DNA from: JAHBXL01 sp964409775
Lineage (GTDB): Bacteria > Planctomycetota > Phycisphaerae > Phycisphaerales > UBA1924
Assembly: GCA_964409775.1 (NCBI GenBank)
Contig: CAYPEI010000005.1
Coordinates: 1 to 64,000 of the forward strand
Direction of reading: 5' to 3'
DNA: 64,000 nucleotides
The translations under genes and the position numbers were made by a program. Below, piece by piece: positions 42,635 to 54,300 of the stretch; the stretch's first letter is position 1; every line of letters begins with the position of its first letter. A model generated the notes under the pieces. The model did no database searches. It saw only the letters and a program-made list of their open reading frames with translations, and was not told the DNA's origin.

Positions 42635-44296
42635 TTACGCCGCGGCGGGCGGTGCGTAGTGCAACCCGCCGCCGGGGCCGAGTTCAAGGCCCAAGGCCAT
42701 CCATGCAAGCAGCAGGAGCGTCCAGACGATCGCGAACACGATCGAGTACGGCGTCATCATGGAGATGATCGTGCCCGTTCCCGACCTGGGAGCGTGCGTC
42801 CGGCACACCGCGAGGATCAGCACCAGGTAGGCGTTGAGCGGCGTGACGATGTTGGTGCACGAGTCCGCGACCCGGTAGGCCGCCTGCGTGAGTTCCGGGC
42901 TGAGTTGCAGCAGCATGAAGATCGGCACGAACACCGGCGCCAGCAGCGTCCACTTGGCCGATGCGGACGACACCAGCAGGTTGAGCACCATCACCATGAC
43001 GATGAACGCGGCGAGCAGGAGCATCGGGCTCAGACCGCTCTCGGCCAGCAGTTTGCCCAGCGAATACGCCAGGAGTTGGTCGAGTTGGGAGTACTTGAAA
43101 TAGGCGATGAACTGACCCGCGAAGAACGCCAGCACGATCACCGGCGCGGTCGAGGCGATGGCCTCGGCCATGAGTCGGGCCGCGTCGCGCCCGCCGCGAA
43201 CCGTCCCCACGCATGCGCCGTAGACGATCCCCGGGACCAGGAAGAGGAAGAGGATCACCGGGACAATCGCGACGATCCACCGTGCCGACTTGCTCTCTGG
43301 CGCGCCGTCTCCGTACAGCGGCGACCCCTTGGTGAAGATGAGCGCGAGCACTCCCGCGATCATCAGCCCCAGGCACAGAAGCGAGAAGCCCAGCGCCCGC
43401 GACTCCTCACGCGACAACCCCTCGGGCCGGGGAACAAGCGCCGGGTCCTTCGCGGGCCCTCCATCCTCGGGCTGCCGGTGGGACAGACGCGGCTCCACAA
43501 ACCAGTCCGTCACCGCCCAGCCGACAAGCGTGAGCACGACCGTTGACGCGATCAGGAACCACCAGTTGCACGCGGCGTTCACCTCGTATCCGGGCTCGAT
43601 GACCCTCGCACCCCCCTGCGTCAGCCCGCTCAGCAGCGGGTCCAGCGACGTGATGAGCAGGTTGGAACTGAAGCCGGCGCTGATGCCGCAGAAGACCGCC
43701 GCCACGCCTGCGAGCGGGCTTCGACCGACGGACTTGAACAGCAGCGCGGCGATCGGCGGAAGCACCACGTAGCCTGAGTCAGCCCCCATCGACGACTGGA
43801 TGCCGACGAACACGAGCATCGGGGTGAACAGCCGCGGCGGCACGATCAGCGTGACCGCGCGGAGCAACGCCCCGATGAACCCCGACCGTTCCGCCACGCC
43901 GACTCCCAGCATGGTGACCAGCACCACGCCCAGCGGCGCGAACTCGACGAAGTTCTTCACCATGGACTTGAGCATCCAGTAGATGTTGTCCGGGGTAAGC
44001 AGACTTCGGGCGCGGATCGGCTCGCCGACATCCACCAGCCGCACCTGCTTGCGTCCCCGTTCATCTAGCGCCGCGCGCCGGACGGTCTGGCCGGTGGCGG
44101 TGTCCGTGGTCTCCTGCATCACGGCCTCGGGCCGGACGGGCTGCACCTGCCAGTCGAACTTGACCGCAATAGCGGACAAAGCGATGACGATGGCCGATGC
44201 CCACACGAACAGCATCGCGGGGTCCGGCAGTTTGTTGCCGGCCCACTCGATCAGGTCCAGGGGGTGCAGCCGGATCGTCCGTCGGGCGTCGGTCAT
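42635..44296 (-). CDS. AbgT-family transporter (p-aminobenzoyl-glutamate type)
   Basis: 553 residues from ATG 44296. AbgT features are the start WAGNKLPDPAMLFVWASAIV, a large loop before NIYWMLKSMVKNFVEFAPLGVVLVTMLGVGVAERSG, IQSSMGADSGYVVLPPIAALLF, ISAGFSSNLLITSLDPLLSGLTQ, and NLLVSSASAKWTLLAPVFVP with CTNIVTPLNAYLVLIL near the end. Homologues import p-aminobenzoyl-glutamate or export sulfonamides (MtrF/YdaH type). The enzymes abgA and abgB are not adjacent. The 220-base spacer to the divergent S41 gene must hold both promoters; none is clear enough to mark. Confidence 0.93.
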   Translation of the reverse strand: MTDARRTIRLHPLDLIEWAGNKLPDPAMLFVWASAIVIALSAIAVKFDWQVQPVRPEAVMQETTDTATGQTVRRAALDERGRKQVRLVDVGEPIRARSLLTPDNIYWMLKSMVKNFVEFAPLGVVLVTMLGVGVAERSGFIGALLRAVTLIVPPRLFTPMLVFVGIQSSMGADSGYVVLPPIAALLFKSVGRSPLAGVAAVFCGISAGFSSNLLITSLDPLLSGLTQGGARVIEPGYEVNAACNWWFLIASTVVLTLVGWAVTDWFVEPRLSHRQPEDGGPAKDPALVPRPEGLSREESRALGFSLLCLGLMIAGVLALIFTKGSPLYGDGAPESKSARWIVAIVPVILFLFLVPGIVYGACVGTVRGGRDAARLMAEAIASTAPVIVLAFFAGQFIAYFKYSQLDQLLAYSLGKLLAESGLSPMLLLAAFIVMVMVLNLLVSSASAKWTLLAPVFVPIFMLLQLSPELTQAAYRVADSCTNIVTPLNAYLVLILAVCRTHAPRSGTGTIISMMTPYSIVFAIVWTLLLLAWMALGLELGPGGGLHYAPPAAA

Positions 44297-44516
44297 TCTG
44301 GTCACTCACAGGGTTGGTTGCGCAGCAGCAAGCGCCGGACGCAATCGCGACATGAGGTTCGCCAAGAGTACAGAGGGGGCAGAGTAATGAAGAGTCGGTC
44401 TTGATGCACGCACAACCGCCGGAAATGGGGGCGCTGCGCGCAAAAACGCGATACGCTGACGCGCAGCATGTCTCGGAGTTTGATGGATTGGGGAAGGGCG
44501 CAGGCAGGAGGTGGGA

Positions 44517-46796
44517 ATGGCTCTGGACGCACTTCTACTGGCGGTCTGCTCAGTGCTCGGTCTTGCGACGCTTGCCGGCCCCGAGAATCTGACCTTCGAG
44601 GGCGATACGCCGGGCCGCCCGCCGGCGGGGTGGTTTGTCCCGGGGCCTTGTGCAGCCGCGGGCTGGACCGCGACCGTGCGATCAGGGATCGCGAAGCGGG
44701 ACGGCAAGTGCGTGGTGCTGGCGAAGGGGTCCACGCAGGGAAAAGCGCCGGCGGGTGCGGCTGGCAACCTGATGCAGCAGATCGATGCTAAGCCCTACCA
44801 GGGCAAGCGAGTGGTCATGTCCGCGTGGATGCGGGCCAAGCCGGACAATCCGCAAGCCGGAGGGGCCGGCCAGATGTGGTTCCGGGTTGATCGAGAGGGG
44901 GGCAAGCCGGGTTTTTTCGACAACTGCTCTGACCGGCAGGCGACGAGTTCGGAGTGGAAGGAGTACCGGATCATCGCCGATGTGGACCCCGATGCCGTGG
45001 GCATCGCGATTGGTTTCATGGCGATGGGCGCGACGATCTGGGTCGACGATGTGTCGTTCAGCGTGGTCGGCGATGCGCTGCGTGCGTCCGAGCCGCTGCG
45101 ACCCGTCAGCGAGCGCGGTCTCGCCAATCTCACGGCGTTCGCGCGACTGATCGGATGGGTGAGGTACTACTACCCCGGCGATGAAGCCGCGGCGTGCGAC
45201 TGGGAAGAACTCGTGCGCACGCGCGTGCCGGCGGTCGAAGCGGCGGCCGATGCCGCGGCGCTCGCGGCGGAACTCGGTTCGCTGCTGGCCGCCGTCGCGC
45301 CGGCGGCACGTGTCAACGTGCAGCCGTTCGGTGAGGACTTTGATCCGCGTTCCATGCTTGCCGATGGCGACCAGCCGAACGAGGCAACGGCGTGGCTGCG
45401 GCTGGGCTTCAGCGCCAAGCCCGGCCACGGGGTGTACGAGGCGCGGCGTCTGACATGGGGGCTCACGCAGGTTGGGCCGGACAATGTCGCCGTACTGGGC
45501 GACCACAAGACCGCGGAGTTGGCGCCGGGGATGTGGACCCGCGTGCCGCTCGCGCTGTATCGCGACGGGTCGGGCACGCTGCCCCGTGCGCTGGTGTCGA
45601 TCGTGCCCACCCCCGACGAGAAGGTTGTCCCGCCGAGCGGCGACGACCGGACGACACGCCTTGCCGACGTGATCCTGGCATGGAACGTGTTCCAGCATCA
45701 CTACCCCTACTTCGATGTGGTGAAGGTCGACTGGACCTTGGCGCTGAGCGACGCGCTGAAGGCCGCGGCGACCGATGCGGATGGCGCGGCCTTCTGCCGC
45801 ACGCTTCAGAGGATGGTCGCCCGGCTTCAGGACGGTCATGGGTATGTGGGATATTCCAAGGACGGCCGCTGGTCACGGGTTCCGCTGGCATGGGCGTTTG
45901 TTGGCGATCGGCTCGTGGTGACGGAAACGGGAGCCGAGGCCGGTGAAATTCGCCAGGGGGACGAAGTGCTCGAACTCAACGGCCGCGTGCTGGCCGACGC
46001 CTCGGCGGAAGCGGCGGAGCGAGTGAGTGCCGCAACGCCGCAGTTCCGCAGGTTCCGCACCGCCGCGGATCTTGGCCGTGGTGACGCCGGTGCCACGTGC
46101 TCGCTGAAACTGCGCCGCCCGGACGGGACGGCCTATGCCCAGTCGCTCGCGTATGGGCAGGAGAGCCCGGCCGAGCCGCGTCCGCAACCGATCGCGGAGG
46201 TTCGGCCCGGCATCTGGTACGTCGACATCGACCGGGTCACCGATGACGACGTCAACGCCGCGATGAGTCAACTCGCCGGTGCAGGTGGACTGGTCTTTGA
46301 CCTCCGGGGCTATCCAAGCCGTCTTTCCACCGTCGTGCTCGCCCACCTGACAGACAAGGCGCTGCGGAGCGCGCACTGGTGTATCCCGATTCTGCCGCGG
46401 CCTGACCGCGAAGGCGTTACGTTTACGGATGGCGGTTGGCCGGTGATGCCCGCCGAGCCTCGATGGACGGCCAACGCGGCGTTCATCATCGACGGACGCG
46501 CGATCAGTTACGCCGAAACGTACATGGGCATCGTGGAGCACTTCAAACTGGCGGCGATCGTCGGCGAGACCACGGCGGGCACGAACGGCAACGTCACGAG
46601 TTTTACGTTGCCCGGCGGGTACAGCATCGGCTTCACCGGGATGCGCGTCCTCAAGCATGACGGCTCCACGCACCACGGCATCGGCATCCGGCCGACCATA
46701 CCCGTGGAACGGACGATCGAGGGCATCGCCGCCGGACGCGATGAACTGCTGGAGGCAGCGATCGCGCACGTCGAGCAGCACAAGCGAGCAAAGTGA
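44517..46796 (+). CDS. Secreted S41-family serine protease with N-terminal beta-sandwich domain
   Basis: 759 residues. ATG at 44517 follows AGGAGGTG. A signal peptide covers about residues 1-21 (ALDALLLAVCSVLGLATLAG). Residues 25-185 look like a carbohydrate-binding/DUF-type sandwich (GENLTFEGD-like start, SAWMRAKPDN, TIWVDDVSFSVVG). A helical linker follows with LIGWVRYYYPGD, then an N-terminal S41 helical region (VFQHHYPYFDVVKVDW), a PDZ-like region (GEIRQGDEVLELNG) and the tail-specific protease core: YVDIDRVTDDDV, LVFDLRGYPS, the nucleophile Ser in IIDGRAISYAETYM, and VGETTAGTNGNVTSF. It degrades or processes envelope proteins. Confidence 0.87.
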   Translation: MALDALLLAVCSVLGLATLAGPENLTFEGDTPGRPPAGWFVPGPCAAAGWTATVRSGIAKRDGKCVVLAKGSTQGKAPAGAAGNLMQQIDAKPYQGKRVVMSAWMRAKPDNPQAGGAGQMWFRVDREGGKPGFFDNCSDRQATSSEWKEYRIIADVDPDAVGIAIGFMAMGATIWVDDVSFSVVGDALRASEPLRPVSERGLANLTAFARLIGWVRYYYPGDEAAACDWEELVRTRVPAVEAAADAAALAAELGSLLAAVAPAARVNVQPFGEDFDPRSMLADGDQPNEATAWLRLGFSAKPGHGVYEARRLTWGLTQVGPDNVAVLGDHKTAELAPGMWTRVPLALYRDGSGTLPRALVSIVPTPDEKVVPPSGDDRTTRLADVILAWNVFQHHYPYFDVVKVDWTLALSDALKAAATDADGAAFCRTLQRMVARLQDGHGYVGYSKDGRWSRVPLAWAFVGDRLVVTETGAEAGEIRQGDEVLELNGRVLADASAEAAERVSAATPQFRRFRTAADLGRGDAGATCSLKLRRPDGTAYAQSLAYGQESPAEPRPQPIAEVRPGIWYVDIDRVTDDDVNAAMSQLAGAGGLVFDLRGYPSRLSTVVLAHLTDKALRSAHWCIPILPRPDREGVTFTDGGWPVMPAEPRWTANAAFIIDGRAISYAETYMGIVEHFKLAAIVGETTAGTNGNVTSFTLPGGYSIGFTGMRVLKHDGSTHHGIGIRPTIPVERTIEGIAAGRDELLEAAIAHVEQHKRAK

Positions 46797-46800
46797 ACCG

Positions 46801-47976
46801 TCAGCCAAATAGCCCGAGTTGCCCCGGTCCGAGGGCTCGGCGGCGGAGAAACTCCGCGTTTGAGAGAGACGACCAGCCCCCGCCGCGGCTGGCCTCGGGG
46901 TGTTCAACCTGATCCGGAGGATCGCCCCGGAGCGACGCTTTGAGCCCCAACCCGGCGCGTCGCTTGAACAGGTTAAACGTGGCGGCGATCTGCTCCGCCC
47001 GCACGCCGGTGCCGCGTTGACGCTCGAAGAACTCTGAACGGTAGAGTTCGCCGGCGCGGGTCTCGCGCAGCGCATTGAGCACCTTCGCGGCGCGATCGGG
47101 GAAATGACGCTCGAGCCACTCCTCGAACAGGGCCTTGATCTGGTAGGGCAGCCGGAGCAGCACGTACCCCGCATCGCGGGCGCCGGCTTCGGCGGCGGCC
47201 CGAAGGATCGCCGGAACCTCGGCCTCGTTCAGCGCCGGGATGATCGGCGCGACCATGACGCTCACGGGGACGCCCGCTTCGGCGAGTTGTCGCACGGTGT
47301 CGAGACGCTCGCGCGGCGCGCTGGCCCGCGGCTCCATTTTCGCGGCCAGAGCGTTGTCAAGCGTCGTGATGCTGACCGCGACGCTCGCCGCATCGTGCCG
47401 GACGAGGTCCTTCAACAGGTCGAGATCGCGAAGGACCAGCGCGTTCTTGGTCACGATGGAGATCGGCTGCGCGAACTCGGCGCAGACACTCAGGCACCCG
47501 CGTGTAATCGCGAGTTGGGCTTCCAGCGGCTGATAGCAATCCGTCACCCCGCTGAACATGATCTTCTCACCCTGCCATGCCGGCCTCGCGAGCGCCTCCC
47601 GCAGCAGGCGGGGCGCATCGGGCTTGGCGAAGATGCGGGTCTCGAAGTCCAGTCCAGAAGACAACGCGAGGTACTCGTGGCCCGGCCGCGCATAGCAGTA
47701 GACGCACCCGTGCTCGCAGCCCCGATAGGGATTCACCGTCCAGTGAAAGCCGAGGTCCGGACTGTCGACGCGGTTGAGGATGGAGCGGGTCGTGTCCTGG
47801 TACACCTCCGTGCGGACCTGCACGCCGGACGGGTGATCGCGCGTCTGCTCCTCGAGGTGTTCGCCGAGCACGTGGAGTCGGACGGATTCGAAGCGATTGC
47901 CGGGGTTGATGCCCGCCCCGCGGCCGCGCACCGGGCCCGTGGCCAGACCATCCTTGATCTCAATTGACTCGAACAT
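46801..47976 (-). CDS. Radical SAM protein, PA0069/Rv2578c-like
   Basis: 391 residues from ATG 47976. The [4Fe-4S] motif CEHGCVYCYARPGHEY (C-x3-C-x2-C) follows NPYRGCEHG, as in PA0069-type proteins related to spore photoproduct lyase. Other landmarks are FSGVTDCYQPLEAQLAITRGCL, ISIVTKNALVLRDLDLL and VSVMVAPIIPALNEAEVPAIL. The substrate of this family is not established. It shows no link to its neighbours: the S41 gene is convergent (4 bases apart), and the small membrane protein gene upstream on the same strand has a 46-base gap. Confidence 0.9.
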   Translation of the reverse strand: MFESIEIKDGLATGPVRGRGAGINPGNRFESVRLHVLGEHLEEQTRDHPSGVQVRTEVYQDTTRSILNRVDSPDLGFHWTVNPYRGCEHGCVYCYARPGHEYLALSSGLDFETRIFAKPDAPRLLREALARPAWQGEKIMFSGVTDCYQPLEAQLAITRGCLSVCAEFAQPISIVTKNALVLRDLDLLKDLVRHDAASVAVSITTLDNALAAKMEPRASAPRERLDTVRQLAEAGVPVSVMVAPIIPALNEAEVPAILRAAAEAGARDAGYVLLRLPYQIKALFEEWLERHFPDRAAKVLNALRETRAGELYRSEFFERQRGTGVRAEQIAATFNLFKRRAGLGLKASLRGDPPDQVEHPEASRGGGWSSLSNAEFLRRRALGPGQLGLFG

Positions 47977-48022
47977 ACACCAAACACTAGGCACGAAGGG
48001 CTGTCGCTGCCCAGCCGGCGCG

Positions 48023-48574
48023 TCAGTCGATGCCGTAGGCCCATCCAAGGCCGTTGAGTTTCATGGCGCACATGGCGGCGGTAGCGCACAGGAACGCTCC
48101 GACCGCCGCCGCGGCATGGAGCCGCATTCGATGCGTCGCCACTCTCGGCCGCACCAGAGTGCCCACCGGGAACAACGCGGCAACCGTGAATCTGGCCGCG
48201 GCGATCATCAGCAGAAGCCCTGCTCCATACCCGGCGGGAACCGGGCCGAATGCGAGCAGCATCGATACGGCCGCAACGATCGCGGCGAAGCGGAAGGGGC
48301 TGCGAAGCGCTCGCGGCTCGATGTCCCAGGCAAATACGCCTGCCGCCGCAACGACGATGCTGCACGCAAGCGTGGACCACTTGAGGATCTGGCCCCAGCG
48401 AAGGTACTCCTGGCCGGACTGCTCGATCCGGTCCAGCGCAACGAACACTCCCCAGGCGCCGGCGGCAGCGGCTGCGACCAGCAGCACCGAGGCCATGGCC
48501 CGCAGCATCCGGCATTCGAAGCCCGAAGCAGCGGCCGGCGCAGGAGCGGGAACTTTGGTCTGCTCGGCAGCCAT
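48023..48574 (-). CDS. Small polytopic membrane protein of unknown function
   Basis: 183 residues from ATG 48574. Four hydrophobic segments: LRAMASVLLVAAAAAGAWGVF, WSTLACSIVVAAAGVFAW, FAAIVAAVSMLLAFGP with YGAGLLLMIAAARFTVAAL, and LHAAAAVGAFLCATAAMCAM. There is no family motif. It is downstream of the sigma-54 regulator on the same strand (55 bases) and upstream of the radical SAM gene. Confidence 0.68.
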   Translation of the reverse strand: MAAEQTKVPAPAPAAASGFECRMLRAMASVLLVAAAAAGAWGVFVALDRIEQSGQEYLRWGQILKWSTLACSIVVAAAGVFAWDIEPRALRSPFRFAAIVAAVSMLLAFGPVPAGYGAGLLLMIAAARFTVAALFPVGTLVRPRVATHRMRLHAAAAVGAFLCATAAMCAMKLNGLGWAYGID

Positions 48575-48629
48575 GTGCTCACCAGCATATCGAACGTCCG
48601 CCGCGGGCAAAGGTTCGCCTATTGGCGGG

Positions 48630-50108
<1,479 letters not shown>

Positions 50109-50311
50109 CGCAAGGCTCCCGGTTCGCGGCGTCGCGGCGAGGGTTGGTCCATCCGGCAGGAACTCATGCCCACAACTCCATGACGCGGGGATCGACTCGG
50201 CGATGAGAGAGAGCACAGCGAGGGACACGTCTGTCTCTCGGACCAGCGGGCCGGTTGGGGCCCGGGGCGGGGTGGTCAAAGCGGCGGTCTCGCTGAGCGC
50301 CGCTGGGGCCC

Positions 50312-51265
50312 TCACGCTCCCGGGGCTGGGTTCCCGCTGTGCCCTCTCTCAGCGTCGTCACGGTCCTCCGTGGGTGTACGGTCTCGCGGAATGGGGAACA
50401 TCACGCGGAGCGCCGCGCCGGCGCGGCCGGTTGCGGGCTCGAGTTCGCGCCGCACCAGGGTGATTGTGCCTCCCAGTTCCTGCACCAGTTCGCGGCAGAG
50501 CGCCAGTCCGACGCCGCTCCCTCCCGGCTTGGTTGAATATCCCAGACGGAACACGCTCTCACCGCCACGGACCGGGAATTCGGGCGGCCCTTCGCCGTTG
50601 TCGAGCACCTCGAGCACGACGCAGCGGCCGGTGCGGCCGGCCTCGGTGCGGGCCGAGACTTCGATGCAGCCGTCGGCCCGAGCGGCACGCTCGATCGACT
50701 CCACCGAGTTCCGGATGGCGTTGGTGACGATGGCGAAGACGAACCGGTCGGGCAGGTGGGCGAGGTCGTCGGCGATCTCACCCCCGAGCCGCACCGACCG
50801 CTCCTCGATCAACGGAGTCATGACCTCGATCGCGTGGCGGATCGCTTCGGCCATGCTGCCGGTGCCGTCACGCGTCTCCGAGGCGTGGGCCAGCGGAACA
50901 CCCTGCATCGCGCACTTGACCAGTTCGGACATCTGCCGCATCGCGGCCTGAACGGTGTCGAGATGCCGGGCAAGATCGCCCGCGGGGACGGGCGCGTCGG
51001 TGGGTTGGTCTGCGGCGACGCTGCGCCGGGCCAGCGAGAGGCAACGCATCGAACCGTCAAGGAGGTTCGCCAGTTCGTGGGTGAGCGTCGTCAGGCGATC
51101 GGAGATGTACGCGCCATCCACCGGGTCGACTGCGATCCTCGCCGGGCGCACGATGGTGCGCTTCAGCGCCGGCTCGCGCTTTGCGGGCTTGGCCGGCCGC
51201 GGCGCGGCTTCCTTCTTCCGGCGCTCCGGAGGCTGACTCGAAGAGGGATCGGGAGGAACCGGCAT
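50312..51265 (-). CDS. Soluble sensor histidine kinase without an input domain
   Basis: 317 residues. A basic Pro-rich N-terminus (1-45) leads to the dimerisation helix with H63 in LTHELANLLDG. The ATPase domain has NAIRNSVESIE (N-box), LDNGEGPPEF (G1), FRLGYSTKPGGSGVGLALCREL (F/G2 boxes) and a regular end. No membrane helix and no PAS, GAF or other sensor domain are visible, so it is cytoplasmic and must be gated by another protein or an unseen small domain. Gene order with the adjacent NtrC-type regulator implies a cognate pair. Confidence 0.9.
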   Translation of the reverse strand: MPVPPDPSSSQPPERRKKEAAPRPAKPAKREPALKRTIVRPARIAVDPVDGAYISDRLTTLTHELANLLDGSMRCLSLARRSVAADQPTDAPVPAGDLARHLDTVQAAMRQMSELVKCAMQGVPLAHASETRDGTGSMAEAIRHAIEVMTPLIEERSVRLGGEIADDLAHLPDRFVFAIVTNAIRNSVESIERAARADGCIEVSARTEAGRTGRCVVLEVLDNGEGPPEFPVRGGESVFRLGYSTKPGGSGVGLALCRELVQELGGTITLVRRELEPATGRAGAALRVMFPIPRDRTPTEDRDDAERGHSGNPAPGA

Positions 51266-51320
51266 GGCAACCGGATATCGGCGGGTCCGGGAGACGGCTC
51301 AAGGGCGACGTTGAGAAAAC

Positions 51321-51356
51321 GAAACACCCCGGCCCGTTATCCGGACCGGGGCGTGT
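51321..51356 (-). terminator. Rho-independent terminator of ileS
   Basis: A 9-bp GC-rich stem with one G-U pair (arms 51327-51335 and 51343-51351), slightly extended past a one-base bulge. On the minus strand it is followed by TTTCGTTTTCT. It lies 25-50 bases past the ileS stop and just upstream of the histidine-kinase gene, so kinase expression starts from its own promoter. Confidence 0.78.
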
Positions 51357-51375
51357 TGCGGATCGACAACGCGGA

Positions 51376-54300
51376 TCAGGCCAGCCCGAGGGCGGCGGCA
51401 TCGCGGTCGGAGAGTTTCCCGCCGTCGGATCGCTGCTTCACCGTTCCATCCCGCTTCCAGGACCGGTCGCACGCCTCCCAGCCCCGCGCGCGGAGATCTT
51501 CCGCCCGCGGGCCGGTCGCGCCGGCGTCGATCCAGACCTTGCTGACGCCCAGCAGGTCGGCCAGATCGACTGGGTCCAGCCCGGAAAGGACGCCATCGGG
51601 GTTCGGCAGGTGCACGCCCGCGTCCAGCGGGTTTTGAATGCCCATCGCGGCCTTGGCGTCCTCCAACGCCTTGCCCGCCGCGGCCAGGAGCGTCATCGCC
51701 TTCTGCCATGACGGCGCCGCGTGCACATCCGTCGGCGGCAGGAATGCCTGGGTGTGAACGCAGCGGTCATCCTGCGGCCCGGCCTTGTGCAGCGCCCGCC
51801 AGGACTCGTCGGCCGTGTGCGGGAGCAGGGGGGCCAGCAGCCGGCACAGCCCATCGGTCATGCGGCGGAGCGCGGCCTGCGTGCGCCGCCGACGCGGCGA
51901 ATCGGCCTTGTCGCAATACAGCCGGTCCTTGACCGCCGCGAGGTAGGTGGCGCTCAGCGTCTGGCTGCAGAAGTCGTACAGCGCCGAGTGCACGGTGCGA
52001 TAGTCGTATTCGTCGTACGCGCGCCGCACCGTGGCCAGGAGCCGGTCAAACTCGCCCAGGACCCATGCATCAAGGCTGGCCGGCTCGAAGGCGCTCGCCT
52101 CGAACCCGGCGTCTGCCGGGAAGTCATCGAGATTGCTGAGCATGAACCGGAGCGTGTTGCGGACCTTTCGGTAACTCTCGCCGGCGAGCGCAAAGAACTC
52201 CATGTCCACTTTCACGTCGTTCTCGTAGGCGAGCGATGCGACCCACCAGCGGCAGACATCCGCGCCGTGATCCTTGAGCAGGTCCTCGACCTTGATGTCG
52301 TTGCCCAGCGACTTGCTCATCTTCTTGCCGTGCTTGTCCACCATGAAGCCGTGCGTGAGCAGCGTCTTGAAGGGCGGGCGGCCGGTCGCGCCCAGCGCAG
52401 GCAGGAGCGAACTCTGGAACCAGCCGCGGTGCTGATCCGAGCCTTCCAGGTAGAGATCCGCCGGGAAGCCGAGTTTCCTTTCGCGCAGCACGGCGTTCCA
52501 CGAGGTGCCCGACTCAAACCACACGTCGAGGATGTCCCCGCCCTTCTTCAGGCTCGCGCGGGCGCTGTGCGCCAGCGCGGGGGCGACTGACTTCGGCAGC
52601 GAGGTGTCGGAGGTTTCGTCGTAGTGCTCGAGCAACTGCTCGGGCGACAGCGTGAACCACGCATCCGAGCCCTTCTCCCGCACGACCTTCGCGACCGCCC
52701 GAACACTCGCCGGTGTCATGACGGCCGCCCCTTCCGGCGTCATGAACGCTGGGATCGGCAGCCCCCACGCGCGCTGACGCGAGATGCACCAGTCCGGCCG
52801 CGACTCGAGCATGCCCCGCATGCGGTTGCGGCCCCACTCGGGGACGAACTTCACGGCGGCAGGATTCGAAGGGTCGACCGCGTTCATCGCCATCGTGCGC
52901 AGGTTGCGTCCCTCGCCCTTGGCCTTGAGGGCCGCCGAGCCCTCGTGACGGCCGTCGACGGCCACGAACCACTGCTCGGTGCAGCGGAAGATGGTCGGCG
53001 TCTTGCTGCGCCAGTCGTGCGGATAGGAGTGGGTGAACGTGTGGTCGTAGAAGAGGTGCCCGGAGTCGCGGAGCCATTCGGTGACTTTCCTGTTGGCATC
53101 CCACACCGACACGCCGCGGAGCCAGTCGGGCGCGGTCTGGTCATAGGTGCCGTCGCCCTGCACCGGGCAGTAGATGGGCAAGTGCTCGCGCAGGCCGGTG
53201 GCGTAGTCCTCGGCTCCATGGCCGGGGGCGGTGTGCACGATTCCGGTGCCATCCTCCAGCGTGACATAGTCCGCCGCGACGACCGACCAGAGTTTGGCCG
53301 CATCGCACACCCTTCCGAGGCCGCATGCGGGCGGGTTGGCGACGAAGGGGTGCCTGTAGCGCAGGCCCAGCAGCCGTGCGCCGGTCGTGGTCGCGAGCAC
53401 CGCGACCTCTTCGGCTTTCGCGGCCGCCGTGACCTTCTCCACCAGCGCGGCGGCCATGATCGTCACGTTTCCATCCACGCGGACGAGCGCGTACTCGTGT
53501 TTCGGGTTCACCGCCACGCCGACGTTTGCCGGGAGCGTCCACGGCGTGGTCGTCCAGATCATGAACGAGGGCCGCTGCGTCGGTCTGGGTCCCCAGTCCT
53601 CCTCGTCGTCTGTCTCACCTTCGTCGCCGCTTTGCTCCGCCGCTGGGTCGGTCTGCTTGGGCAATCCGAACGCGTCATACACCGCATCTGCATCCGCCGC
53701 CTCGAAGTCGACGTACACCGACAGGTCCTCGCGGTCCTCGTATTCCAGTTCGGCCTCGGCGAGGGCGGTTTCGTTGGCGATCGACCAGTGCACGGGTTTG
53801 AGCGCGCGGTACAGCAGGTCCTGCTCGACCAGGTCGGCAAGCACCTCCAGCACCGCGCCCTCGTACGCAGGGTCCATTGTCAGGTACGGGTGCGCGTAGT
53901 CGCCCATGGTGAGCAGACGCTGCATCTGCTCGCCCTGCAGTTTCACGAACTTCTCGGCGTACTTGCGGCACTCCCGGCGGACGATCATCTTGCGTTCGCC
54001 CTCGGGAAGGGCGGCGATCTTGTCCCACTTCTTCGCCTCGACCAGTTCGGTCATCACCTTGTGCTCGATGGGCAGGCCGTGGCAGTCCCAGCCCGGGACG
54101 AACGGACATCGCTTCCCCGCCATCGTCTTTGATCGAACCACGAAGTCCTTGAGGCACTTGTTCATCAGGTGCCCCATGTGGATGTTGCCGTTTGCATACG
54201 GCGGACCGTCGTGGAACAGGAACGTCTCCGCCGACGCCCGGGCCGCCTCGACCGCGGCGAACAGGCCCTTGCCGGCGGCCATGCCGCTCCACCGCTTCAG

